Below, one piece after another: positions 52,407 to 62,480 of a stretch of DNA of 64,000 nt; within the stretch, counting starts at the first letter, position 1, and each line of letters begins with the position of its first letter. The stretch is from positions 7,543,910-7,607,909 of the forward strand of contig NW_006921532.1 of the NCBI RefSeq assembly GCF_000340215.1. Reading direction: 5' to 3'. Both the position numbers and the translations under genes were made by a program. The stretch comes from Pseudocercospora fijiensis CIRAD86. Its lineage: Eukaryota; Ascomycota; Dothideomycetes; Mycosphaerellales; Mycosphaerellaceae. The notes beneath the pieces are model-generated. The model worked only from the letters and a program-made list of their open reading frames with translations, searched no databases and had not been told where the DNA came from.

Positions 52407-53045
52407 TCAACACTGCGCATGCTCCATCATCCCCTTCAAAAAAAGCTCCTTCTCCATCTCCACACCTTCCCGCTCTCTCCTTCCCCGCCACTCACGATCT
52501 AGCATTCCAAATTGATCCTCATCCCACCAGCGACCAGCAACATACAAACTCTCCCGACTGGTACCCTCAAGCTTGAACCCAAGCCTCTCATACAAGCGTC
52601 GCGCGCCTTCGTTATACTCGAAACAGCGAATCGCCACTCTGTGCATGCCGGCCGTGTCGAATGCCCATTCTAGAATCCAGGAAATCGCTTCGGTTCCGTA
52701 GCCCTGAGCTTGATAAGGCTTGATGATACCAAGACCGATTTCTGTGAATCGGTGGTGGCCGAGATATGAGCGGACGGGGGACAGTTGCATTGCACCTATG
52801 GGAACTGGTTTCGAGTTCTCATCTGCTGAGGCAAGGCATATGACCACTCCGATGAGGGCTTCCTCGGCGCAATACTTCATGTAGTTGATGGCATCCTTTT
52901 TGGATTGTGGTTTCGCGAGTGCAGCGTTTGAGCTTCGATATGCTATTGGGTCTTGCTGCAGTGTTAAGAAGAATGCTTCGTCTTCTGCTGGCTCCACGGC
53001 GCGATAGATGAGTCGTTGTGAGCGGAACGGGTCGACGTTGTCCAT
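52407..53045 (-). CDS. GNAT-family N-acetyltransferase (RimJ/RimL type)
   Basis: A 212-residue single-exon protein. The N-terminus TxRLIYRAVEPAEDEAFF-like segment (here SQRLIYRAVEPAEDEAFF) is typical of the Acetyltransf_3 (RimJ/RimL) group. Motif A with the acetyl-CoA pyrophosphate-binding loop is QAQGYG (Gln112-Gly117), preceded by the beta-strand EIGLGII. Motif B is NEGARRLYERLGF around Asn145, followed by EGTSRESLYVAGRWWDE, which matches the GNAT fold's C-terminal strand and loop. It transfers an acetyl group from acetyl-CoA to an amine. The substrate (protein N-terminus, small molecule or other) cannot be told from sequence. The last 25 residues are charged and family-atypical. The start ATG at 53,045 gives a full-length family match. 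Confidence 0.9.
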   Translation of the reverse strand: MDNVDPFRSQRLIYRAVEPAEDEAFFLTLQQDPIAYRSSNAALAKPQSKKDAINYMKYCAEEALIGVVICLASADENSKPVPIGAMQLSPVRSYLGHHRFTEIGLGIIKPYQAQGYGTEAISWILEWAFDTAGMHRVAIRCFEYNEGARRLYERLGFKLEGTSRESLYVAGRWWDEDQFGMLDREWRGRREREGVEMEKELFLKGMMEHAQC

Positions 53046-53502
53046 TATTTCATCAAGATCTTGTGTCCGTGGTTGCCTGGGGTTGGAAAGGGATCACTGG
53101 GGCATATGTTGAAAATTGTACCTCTAGACCAGATACAGACACCGCTTATTGCTGGATGCTGGCAGGGTGATGCCCTAGACCACTTGCGAATTCTTTCGGA
53201 GAAGATTTTGGAGTCTGCTTCGAACGCGAATTGATCGAGGCACAATATCTCTGATGCCGGTTGTAGGAGTGCGAGAGGAATCAGAAGTCGAAGTTGAATT
53301 CGCGAGCAAGGTTCAAATTCCGCTTAGTCATCACCTTTTTCGCTCCTCCTAGCCATGGTAAATGATGAGCTCTCTTCGTGGGAAACATGCTATTCTCTCA
53401 GCCGAAATCAGGATTATCAAGGCTCCGGAGATCGCAGACTGTAAGGAAAGTCCGAAATTCGGTCATGGGCGTGACGAGCAATACTAGTGATTTTGGAAGG
53501 TC
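53046..53502. other. Intergenic, promoter side of the GNAT gene
   Basis: No supported gene. It separates the GNAT start from the 3' end of the AdipoR/HlyIII gene, which is transcribed in the same direction. Confidence 0.6.
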
Positions 53503-54488
53503 CTATCTTCCGACACCCGGGTATGAGGATTCCGTTCGCACACCATATTCGTGATCAAATGCCTTGAGAAGGCCCTTGAGATGGACTGCTGCAGCTGCGA
53601 CAACGAGGACATGGAAGATTTGGTGAGAGCTGCCAAGGATGTCGAAAGCGCCTGGTTTCCATCGTTCCGGAACACGAGCCTTTCACACAGTCAGCACAGC
53701 TTGTGAAACGCTGCCCTCTTACTTACAGCGTAGATCATAGCTCCTATAATGTAGAGCAACCCCTGGGTGATCAACCAAGATAACGCGATCCGTTGCTCAA
53801 CCTCTGCCCATCCATGGATGCTCAGCCCATGCAGGACCGGAAATACTGCACTGAGACCCATCATCACGAACATAAACGCTCTGAAGGGCCTCCAAGAGGG
53901 AGAGCGGAACTTTGGATGGAGTACAACAAGCACAGTTCCCGCACCTATCGTAGTGATCATCGACCAGTACAAATTGATCAGATGAGGTTCTGCGCTGAAT
54001 CCATAGAATATCGATGGGATAAAGCTACCCCAGATCAAGAACACAATGCCAATGTAGTCCAATCTGTTGCCAAGTTTCGCCACAGCATGCGAGTGGTTCG
54101 ATATGGTGTGGTAGGTTGCACTCATGCCAAGACAAGCGACGGCTCCTAGAAAGAAGCAGGAGAAGACCATGACGTCCTCGGTCGTCGCCATCTCGAATCT
54201 CGGTCTGATGCTGAAATAAAGTTTTGTTCCTGCAGAGCCTGCCAGAAGGGCGCCGATCAGATGGGACCATATGTTGATGGTCTCGTTATGCCAGCTGCCA
54301 ATACTTGCTGCGGATCTTGCGTAGGAGTTCGATGGAGGTCGATAACCGCTATGGATGAATTGGTTGTCTTGCATCCATTCCGGCAATTGGGACCATAGGA
54401 TTGTCAAGGCCTTTTCTGCTCTCGTCTCGCCAGTTTGCAGTGCATTGGAAGAAGAGGCACTCGTCTTCTCGCTCTCAAAGCCGGCCAT
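53503..54488 (-). CDS. AdipoR/haemolysin-III family membrane protein (Izh-like), two exons
   Basis: Exon 1 is 54,488-53,727 and exon 2 is 53,679-53,503. A 47-nt intron (53,726-53,680) begins GTAAGT, has GCTGAC as branch site and ends AAAG. The spliced protein has 312 residues. Reading through the intron gives a false 265-residue product that ends early and loses the last conserved motif. It has the seven-helix PAQR layout: a cytosolic N-terminus, [14 protein letters not shown] before helix 1, SATYHT with the first metal-site His, NRLDYIGI, and in exon 2 SSHQIFHV with the last two His of the zinc site. Fungal members (yeast IZH1-4) act in zinc and lipid homeostasis, and the ligand here is unknown. 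It is divergently arranged with the next gene. Confidence 0.92.
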
Positions 54489-54831
54489 CGCACGAGAAGA
54501 TACAGGAACAGAGAAAAGAGAAAAGTGACCTTACGCCTGGCAGAATATGGTTGAGCGCTCTATCATAATATGTGTGCAGACGAGGAATCGAAGTGAAGGT
54601 TGAGACGCGGAACACGTCAGGAACGATTGCACGCACGGACCTTCCTCGTTCTCGCTTTCGCACCTCCCTTGACTGGCCACGGCTTCCATCAAAACAACAT
54701 CACCTCTCGTCTCCATCTTTACCAATGTGCTGATGTCGCGTTGACCATTGCATGTGATCGTATTTGGAGCCGAGGTCTTCACAAAGTCCCCAATTCTGGA
54801 CCCAGCTGCCCTCCGTCAGAACGCATCCATC
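54489..54831. promoter_or_regulatory. Divergent promoter region between the Izh-like and CSN8-domain genes
   Basis: 343 bp separate the two start codons, so it must hold both promoters and 5' leaders. No specific binding site is claimed. Confidence 0.6.
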
Positions 54832-55825
54832 ATGGCAAATCCAATACGGCCACCCGCGAGACGAGGTCCTTCAGGCGCTTGGAACAGACTCAAACCCATG
54901 CCTATGGATCCACTCGATGCATACGGACTTCCATCGAAAGGAGAAACAAGGTGCTGACTCGAAATCCGACGCTGTCCGTCTCTGCAAAGCTGACAGACCA
55001 TGGAGATTGCACGACTACAAAGCCCAAGAAGCCTACTTCCGCGAGATCAAGGGAAGATACATGAAATTCTGCGCCTCGGCAGGCGGTCGCGAAGGACTGG
55101 AAGCAGCCTTATCTTCTCTCAACACCATCAAAGCCCCAATCCCTCTCCCGGGACCCCCAAAAATCACATCGTCAACATCAACGCAAGAACGACCCCAACT
55201 CCCCCATCGCCCTGCTTCCGCCACCGACCGCGCACCCAACGATTTACCCAACATCCTCCTCGCCATGCGCAAACTCCGCGAATCCATCCTCGCAACCCGC
55301 CGCACCGACAATTTCGCCCAACGCGCCTACATGTTCATCATCCACGCCAGCATCCTCACGAAATCCTGGGAATCCTATCTCCCGGCGCTCCACTACCTCT
55401 TACACAAAATCCACCCCCACACGCCCCTATCCGAACCCGAAATCCAAGAATTCTCCGGCTACCAGATTTTGGATTTGTGCTGTCGACAAAACGAACTCCT
55501 CGATGCTTTCGCCGTGAAAGTGCGCTTTCGGCAGAGAGATCGAAGGGTGAATTCGGTGCTCAAAGCTTTGGTCAGGGATGATTGGGTGAGGTTTTGGCGC
55601 TTGAGACGAGTTGTGGATGGGTATCAGAGGGCGGTTTTGGAGTTTGCTGTGGAGCGCATGAGGCTGCATGCGTTGAAGTGTTTGGGGAGAGGGTATATGC
55701 AAGCTGAGAAGGCTTATGTGGAGAGATGTGGGGATTCGGAGTGGAGTGAGCTTGTGAGGAATGGGTGTGGGTGGCAGTTGCAGGAGAGTGGGATTGTTAT
55801 GATTCGGAAGTTGAAGGCGAAGTGA
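54832..55825 (+). CDS. CSN8/PSMD8/eIF3k-domain protein, two exons
   Basis: The best model is exon 1 54,832-54,950 (starting MANPIRPPARRGPSG) joined to exon 2 55,006-55,825, giving 312 residues. The 55-nt intron begins GTGCTG, a weak donor, has a CTGAC branch site 11 nt before its end and closes in AG. The joint reads KGETR-LHDYKAQEAYF. An unspliced frame starting at 54,764 also reaches exon 2 but encodes an unlikely N-terminus. The helical part from about residue 125 (PNDLPNILLAMRKLRESIL) to about 290 fits the CSN8_PSD8_EIF3K (PCI-like) fold of small scaffold subunits in the COP9 signalosome, proteasome lid and eIF3. Which complex it belongs to is not determinable from this sequence. Confidence 0.82.
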
Positions 55826-56400
55826 GTCTGGAAGGGAGGGAGGTCGCGAGCTTTTTTTTCACCGTCACCGTCGTTTGCTTGATCGAGATGATCATATAAC
55901 TTTGTTAGGTATACAGAAGGAAGGAAGGAAGATTTTTTCCAACGCAGCCAGAAGTTCTTTAGATGGTTACTAATCCGAGAAACCCATGTCCATCCATTTC
56001 TCATACAAGTATTCGATACTAATTCGAGATCAATACTAGCTATATATACGCGTATAACTGCATGTCGAAGTCGAATTTTTGACTTGGAACTTGAGACATT
56101 ATCCGTCCCTTTAATTGTAATACTGGGAAGAAGTCGTTCATAAGTAAGCTTTCAAATTTAAGAGACTCCAGTTAGGGGTGGAAGAGGGTGGAGGGACGTG
56201 GTTGGTCTTGAGAGGATTGGATGTCGGTATCGTGGAACGTGCGTTTAGACGGAGGTTAGGTATGAAGGGATCTGAGCGCTTGAATGCTGTGGTCGAGTAG
56301 AAGAAAGAATGTGGATATCCTGCTGTGCCAGAACTCACCCGAAAACAGGATTTCTTCTTCGCACTGGCAGTGAGCAATGCCGATCACGTCGGACCTGTAT
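55826..56400. other. Convergent intergenic region
   Basis: It lies between the 3' ends of the CSN8-domain gene and the MmgE/PrpD gene. It holds GGAA-type short repeats near 55,910-55,935 and no supported gene. Confidence 0.6.
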
Positions 56401-57876
56401 CTATACATCGATCGGACACTTCACATCATCTCCAAGGAGCTTGATCAACTCCTTGACATCGCTCAACCTATCCAGACTCAGCACCTTCTTCTCAATCTCC
56501 TCTCTTCTCTCATTGCTCAGAATATCTTTCACCAGCATTCGCCACTTATTCACAATATCCTCGCTGCTTGCCGGAGGATCAATACCTTTCGGCGCATTGA
56601 CAATCGCTTTGAGCTCGCTGCCATCTTTGAATTTCACGACGACTATGGTCTTGAATAACGCATCGTCACCTTGATCGAGTTTTGGATCATGCTCCGGGTG
56701 AACACGCGACATCAAGTTCCTGATCTCTGACCGATTGAGCTTGCTTGCGCCGTATTGTGCCATGAGCACCTCTCTGTCCAGAAGCTGGGCCGCAGCAGCG
56801 TACTGAATTGACATCTGTGCTCCGGTGCTCGTGAGCGGCTTGTCTGGAGGTGCAATCCAGCCACCGTGTTCGTAAGCAGGCTTGCCATGCTGAGTTTTAA
56901 CAGAAACGATGCCGTCGAGCTTCTCCGCAACGAATCGATCTGGATGTGCTTTCTGCAGATTCGCGATACAATCAATCGTGCTGTGCAGAGCAGCCATCGC
57001 GGCGTGAAGTTTGACTCTGATACCATGGATTTCCCATCGAGAGCCAAGGCCCTTGATCAGCTGCTCTGGAAAAGTCTTGGGCTCCTGAGTGATGCCTTGA
57101 CCGAAGCAGCTGAGAAAGCCGCCATATGGCACTTCATATACTTCTTGGATGCCAGTGTAATTCTCCTTGGCCATTAGTGCTCCGAACAAGCCATTTCGAG
57201 ATGCGAAGCCGTGTTGCATCCGTTTGGCCATCGAACCAAACTGTGCTGACATGAGACCACCAGCTTGTGTGCATGCAATGCCGAGAGCTGATTCTGTTTG
57301 GGCTGGAGTGAGGCCTAGAAAAGAGGATACTGCGGCCGCGGATGCTGAAGGCCCTTGCACGGCACCGCTATGCCAACCTCTCGACAACAGGTCACCACCA
57401 CGAAGAGCCAGTCCAACGCGAGGTCCGATCTCACAGCCAATAACATACGCCTCGAGGAAGTCCTCTCCAGTGAAAGACTTGGACGGATCTTCGGCCGACT
57501 CCGCAGCAGCGAAAAGAGCAGGCACAAGTACTGCGTTCGAATGCAGCGGAGCCCTTGAATGATAGTCATCCAACTCGAAGCCTTGGATGAAAGTGCTGTT
57601 CAAGATGGCAGCAGGAATGGGCGAGAGCTTCTTGCCTTCCCATCCGATGACCGTGCATTGGCCGGCTGGCTCCATCTTGAAGATGCCATTGGCGGCAATC
57701 TCGGACCATGGTAGATGAGATGCCACTAGAGCACATGCTATGCCGTCCAGAATGAGATACTTGGCTCGCTCGATGACTTCGGTTGGGATATCTGCGTAAC
57801 GTGTGTCATGGATCCAGTTGCAGAGCCGGCCGGTGACTCCATCCGGATTGCTTGGAGCTGTTGAGGAGGAAGACAT
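56401..57876 (-). CDS. MmgE/PrpD-family enzyme, cis-aconitate decarboxylase-like
   Basis: An intronless 491-residue protein, nearly the length of Aspergillus terreus CadA (490), aligning end to end from memory. Shared blocks are LILDGIACA, the active-site segment ELDDYHSRAPLHS (Asp103, His112), GWHSGAV (His169), LGIACTQAGGLMSAQ, and KRMQHGFASRNG (Lys218), with a matching C-terminus LDRLSDVKELIKLL. The family includes 2-methylcitrate dehydratase and cis-aconitate decarboxylase, which makes itaconate. The C-terminus and loop spacing favour the decarboxylase branch. A. terreus CadA works next to a mitochondrial tricarboxylate carrier and an MFS exporter, and no such partner gene is within this window. 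Itaconate production is therefore only a possibility. Confidence 0.88.
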   Translation of the reverse strand: MSSSSTAPSNPDGVTGRLCNWIHDTRYADIPTEVIERAKYLILDGIACALVASHLPWSEIAANGIFKMEPAGQCTVIGWEGKKLSPIPAAILNSTFIQGFELDDYHSRAPLHSNAVLVPALFAAAESAEDPSKSFTGEDFLEAYVIGCEIGPRVGLALRGGDLLSRGWHSGAVQGPSASAAAVSSFLGLTPAQTESALGIACTQAGGLMSAQFGSMAKRMQHGFASRNGLFGALMAKENYTGIQEVYEVPYGGFLSCFGQGITQEPKTFPEQLIKGLGSRWEIHGIRVKLHAAMAALHSTIDCIANLQKAHPDRFVAEKLDGIVSVKTQHGKPAYEHGGWIAPPDKPLTSTGAQMSIQYAAAAQLLDREVLMAQYGASKLNRSEIRNLMSRVHPEHDPKLDQGDDALFKTIVVVKFKDGSELKAIVNAPKGIDPPASSEDIVNKWRMLVKDILSNERREEIEKKVLSLDRLSDVKELIKLLGDDVKCPIDV

Positions 57877-58200
57877 GGTGTTTCTCGAGGCCCTGAGATG
57901 TAATCTGATGATTGAACCTTTTTCTCACCTGTTGTCCGCACCGCTGCATCCGGCCTACGCTCTTTCTAAGTATTAGCAGCTCGGGTATGTGTTGCGCCGT
58001 TGCATCATTCGGCCTCAGCGTGGGCGAGGTCGCTCAAACGCCGCGATCGCGTAAGATATGTTGCTTACTCCCATGAGCGACCAGCCGGACGATCTCCATG
58101 GCGAGTTCACGGAGAGGCTGAGATGGGGGCGTGACTATTCATAAACCTGCCCTGGTTATATGTAAACCCGCCCTCCGGCAACGGAGGAGCCTAAGGCAAA
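57877..58200. promoter_or_regulatory. Upstream region of the MmgE/PrpD gene, edge of the gene block
   Basis: GC-balanced promoter sequence. At about 58,190 the composition changes abruptly to TpA-rich repeat DNA, so the promoter has only about 300 bp of non-repeat DNA. Confidence 0.5.
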
Positions 58201-58667
58201 TTAGTTAGTAATACCTTACCAATTCTACCTCTATCTTCTCTGCTATAGGATTCTCGCCTTACCTTACTGTCGCTAACACCTTATTACCGCTAATACCTTA
58301 TTATTACTAGTACCTTATTATCGCTACTATATCGAGCCCTTCTATATAGTTATTCGAGCGGAGCGACAGACTAAAAACAGGCACCTAGAGCAACCTAAGG
58401 AGCTTACGACGAAGGTTGTAGAAGGTGTCTATTTAGTCTAGCGTAGAGCTCGAGAACAAATTAGATTGCTACTAATAACGTAGCTAATATTAGTAGTAAG
58501 GAGGCAGTAGTAGTAGTATTAGCGTAGGAGGGCTGAATTTCAAAGATGCGCCCGCAAAATCGAGCGCGCGCTATAATTAGTTAACAATTCAAGTTACTAT
58601 TACGTGCCCTCTAATAGTCCTATAACAAAGGCAATACTATATAATATACTAACAGTACTATAATCCC

Positions 58668-58850
58668 CTAATAGCACTATACGCTAATAGCACTATACGA
58701 TAATAGCACTATACGCTAACAGCCCTATACGCTAATAGCCCTATACGACAACCGCCCTACGATAATAGCACTATGCGATAATAGCACTATACGATAATAG
58801 CACTATACGACAATAGTACTATGCGATAATAGCACTATACGACACCCCTA
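58668..58850. repeat. 16-bp minisatellite
   Basis: Tandem units of the form TAGCACTATACGATAA with a few base changes (GC for AC, CCC for CAC). Confidence 0.8.
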
Positions 58851-59020
58851 TACCTGCCTCTTCCGCAACTAACGAAGTAACGACCTTCTATAGCAAAACA
58901 AACACAATCTATAGCGACTTTTAACGGTAAAATCTAATATTGTTCTCGGGCTCTACGCCGTCGCTCCGCTCGATTAGGATAAGCACTATAGGGCTTGAAC
59001 GATACTTTATAGGCTAATAC

Positions 59021-59021
<1 letters not shown>

Positions 59022-59051
<30 letters not shown>

Positions 59052-59053
59052 GA
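59022..59053. repeat. CCG trinucleotide microsatellite
   Basis: About ten GCC/CCG units. It is GC-rich inside TpA-rich DNA. Confidence 0.85.
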
Positions 59054-59899
59054 TAAAGAATATACTAATACCTCGCTTTTTAATAATAAGAAGCGCTAGT
59101 TAAGGGACCTACGCTAGGGCTTCGCTCTACCGCCGCTACCTCTATTTAGGCGCTTTATAGTTAAATTCGTATATATGCTACTCGTAACTTCTATTTCTAT
59201 ACTATACTACATTAGGTTTAGCGCTATTCGAGATCTTATTCTAGCGAAGCGCCTAACGACAAACCGTTCTAGGCAGGTATAGGCTCGCCTATCTACCTAC
59301 TAGTATATATATATTAGCTCGAATACCGCAACAACTATTACCCGTAGTATAGCACTTTATAGAGACGGTTCCTAGATAGTTTAGTAATTAAGAATATCCG
59401 CTATTTTAATAATACTATTGGTTTATAAATTCGAGAATTATTATTAGGAAATATAAATTACTAGTCTCGCCTAACTCGTTTGTCTACCCCTATATACTTT
59501 ACGATTAAACAAACGACACTCTATAGCGACAACAAATCGTCGGAGGTCTACCTTTCTAGTGCCCTCTATAACCTCCGCGTATCTATCTAATCTGTACTTT
59601 AGCCTATATAGTCGCTTTAATCTAGTAGGGGAAACTATCTCTTTAGTTCTTAGCATTTAGAACTTTAACCTATAGCCTAATATCGACAAACGCAGTATAG
59701 GGTCTAAGAGTTTAAGTATTATACAGGCTCCGCTATAGGTCCGTATATCCGTAGAATAAGGTTTAGATTTCGACCTTGCTGCCGCCGCCGCCGCTATCGC
59801 TCTAACTCTTTAATTCCTCTAGTACTCGACTAGCGCTACGCTATATAGTATCTAATTCCTTTAGCACTCGATAGCGTCTAGTATAGCGTCTAATAAGCA

Positions 59900-62480
59900 G
59901 CGCCGTAAGTAGCGCGAAAATAAAAAGGCTACGCGCTAGAAGAAGTAGCGACTTAAGCGACAAGAACTATATTAAGCGCTATTGCTAGGTCGCTCTACTA
60001 TTATACGCGTACGTCTAGACTTTAGCGTCGAGCTACTAATAAAGCTACTACAATTAAAATCTAAATAGCTATAGCACTTCTAGCGACGTATCGAGAAGAT
60101 TATAGATCTAGAGATACCGCTTACGCGTATATAGGAGTTAGTATAGCAAGTAGGCTAATTTAAGGAAACTGTCTAGTACTAGGCGGAGATTATTAAGAAA
60201 GGCTTAACTAAAATCCTCGAATTCAAGCACCCTAGTTTAGTATATACTCCGACTCTACCGCAAAAGTTAGTAATATATACGCTTATCTATAGCTAGAATA
60301 ATGTCCTATTTATTGCTCGTATAGGCGAGGGAAAAAGTCTGCTATTCTAGGGCTTTATAATGCTAACTAGTATAATAACTATTTAAGTAGTTCTATTAAA
60401 CCGCCTAGGCGCCGAACAAGTAGTATCTATCGAGCGTATAGCTAGCAATACTAGTAATATCGTCTATTTAGTATATATCTCTACTAAGAGTAAGAAGATC
60501 GACCTAGGTATATTCGAGAATATCCGGAAAGGTAAGATCTAGCACCTATTGCTTAGTCTAGAATAGGCAGCATTACCTTAATTCCTTTCCTTACTTAATA
60601 AACTAGAGGTCCGCGAGCGAGTCGGTCTAGTTATTATCGATAAGGCGCACCTAATCTATAACTAGGGTAAGCCTTCTAGTTTCCGGGGCGAATACTCGTA
60701 AGTCGGTTAAATGCGTAACCGCCTACGTATCGATACTAGTACGCTATTAGTATCGGCGACTATAGATAAAGAATGCACTAAGTATACGATAAAGTATACC
60801 GGTATACGTAAGGAAGGCCCTAACCCGTACGAGACTAAGATTATCCGTAGTAGCATCGATCGCCTAGAAATTACATATATTATTAAATTTATCCTAAAGG
60901 AGCATCTAACCGACTACGATATGCTATATATAGTAATCGATAATGCCGTATCCTATCTACTAATTCCTAATAGAGAAGAGAAGGAGATTACGAAGGGATT
61001 AGCAATACTATAGAATATGCGCAAGTCCTTAGTATTTATCGATAGCTATAAGTATATCGCTAACTTTATCGATATCGCCCGTAGCTAGTTACTATATCTA
61101 ACTAAGGACAATCCGGATCTAACTAAGAGGTACTAATATAGCCTAGTAGGTCTAGGCGTTAATGCTACCCGTACTATCTCCTTCTATACTATAAGGGTGC
61201 TAAAGCTAGACTAGGACGACTAATACGACGAGTATTGTAAATTAGACTCCGCTATTTGTTATATAGCAGCTACTACTATAGCAAGCATTAGGTTAGACGT
61301 ACCTAATATCGCTAATATATACTAATATAAGTTTAATATTACTCGCAATCCTAGAGACCTTTAGTAGCGACTTAGTCGTATTGCTCGGCGACTAGCTCTA
61401 TTAAATATAGAGAGCTTCTTCGATAAGCCGTACTTCTATCGACCTCGTATATTCGTCTTCGTGCTATACTATACCGGAGACTATATTAAGCGTATGCCGG
61501 AAGGTGCTAGCATGCTTTCTATCCTTCTACTATTATAGTCGCAGTCGTAGTCGCGCGGTCGTAGTCGTAGTCGTAGTAGAGGTAGTCGCGGCAGAGGTGC
61601 TCGTAGTAGAGGCAGAGGCGTATATACTACCGGACCTAGTAGGTTGCGATAAGAGCTTCCTAGTAAGGATATTAGTAGTGCGAGCAACTAAGACGATATA
61701 TATAGTAACGCTAATACCGATACTAGAGATAGTGCTTCTAGAGGCCGCAAGGGCAAATCTAAGGAGAGTAATATATAGAATAAATCTAAGCTAGAGAGCC
61801 GGAAGAACATTCTAAAGGTCTTCTTAGGTGCGCTAAACGATTACCTAAAGATACTAGGCCGCTGCTTTCGAGTAGTAATAAATAAGCACTATAGCGAATA
61901 CTTAACCTAGTTTCTATACCTACTAGGCTAAGTAGATAGAAGAGATTGCTACAACTTCTATAATACCGATCTAATAGCTAATCTACCTAAACTACTAGTT
62001 AAGCGCGTTAAGCTAGTTAACCTACTAGGTAAAGGTATAAGACCGAGCTTTAGGCTTAAGCATATTAAGGACTAGTACTTAAAGAAGATTAATACCCTAT
62101 ACCCGCGTAAGAACCGCCTATTTCGCATACTAGCTAGTATATATATAAAGGATAGGCTAATATAGTCTGTATCGGAGGTCTTCCTTCTAGCTCGGTTAAT
62201 AGATATATAGGAGGATGTAAATCTTAGCAAAGATCGGTTACTATAGGTCGCACTAGAATTGAATAGATAGTAGTATAAGGATACGGATCTCGACGAGTTG
62301 CTTACTATTATTATTAGCATTGCTAAAGCTGTATACGCTAACTAGGATGCCTATAAGGCAGAACAGAAGGCAAAGTAGGATGCTATAGCGAAGGCTATCG
62401 TAGATGCTACTAAACAGGTAGGAGAAGAATAGGGTCCTAAAGGTAGTTTAGCCGATCTACGTCTACGTCTAGTAACCTAT
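59900..62480 (+). pseudogene. RecQ/DEAD-type helicase with RG-rich tail, RIP-inactivated
   Basis: The plus-strand reading through TAG/TAA stops gives a Walker A-like GEGKSLLF near 60,325. A RLGAEQVVSIERI block follows near 60,405, then LVIIDKAHLIYN near 60,630-60,665, where the DEAH Glu has become Lys. Next come LLVSATIDKECTKYT near 60,740 (motif III SAT) and the helicase C-terminal lobe with MRKSLVFIDSYKYI near 61,015. After the helicase core, 61,545-61,620 encodes an SRGRSRSRSRG-type low-complexity tail, and a long acidic/helical C-terminus continues to about 62,430. The order fits RecQ-like SF2 helicases that occur as dispersed or subtelomeric families in fungi. No telomeric repeat is present in this window, so chromosome position is open. 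Confidence 0.75.

Larger units (their letters stand above)
58200..59890. other. Degraded repeat DNA with minisatellites
   Basis: No gene seen. It contains a 16-bp minisatellite (unit near AATAGCACTATACGAT, about 11-12 copies, 58,668-58,850) and a CCG trinucleotide run at 59,022-59,053. A shorter CCG run lies near 59,780. Confidence 0.6.

Noticed and set aside
61504..61794. 96-codon plus-strand frame rich in Val/Glu.
   Set aside because: It is an out-of-frame reading of the RG/RS-rich tail of the decayed helicase.
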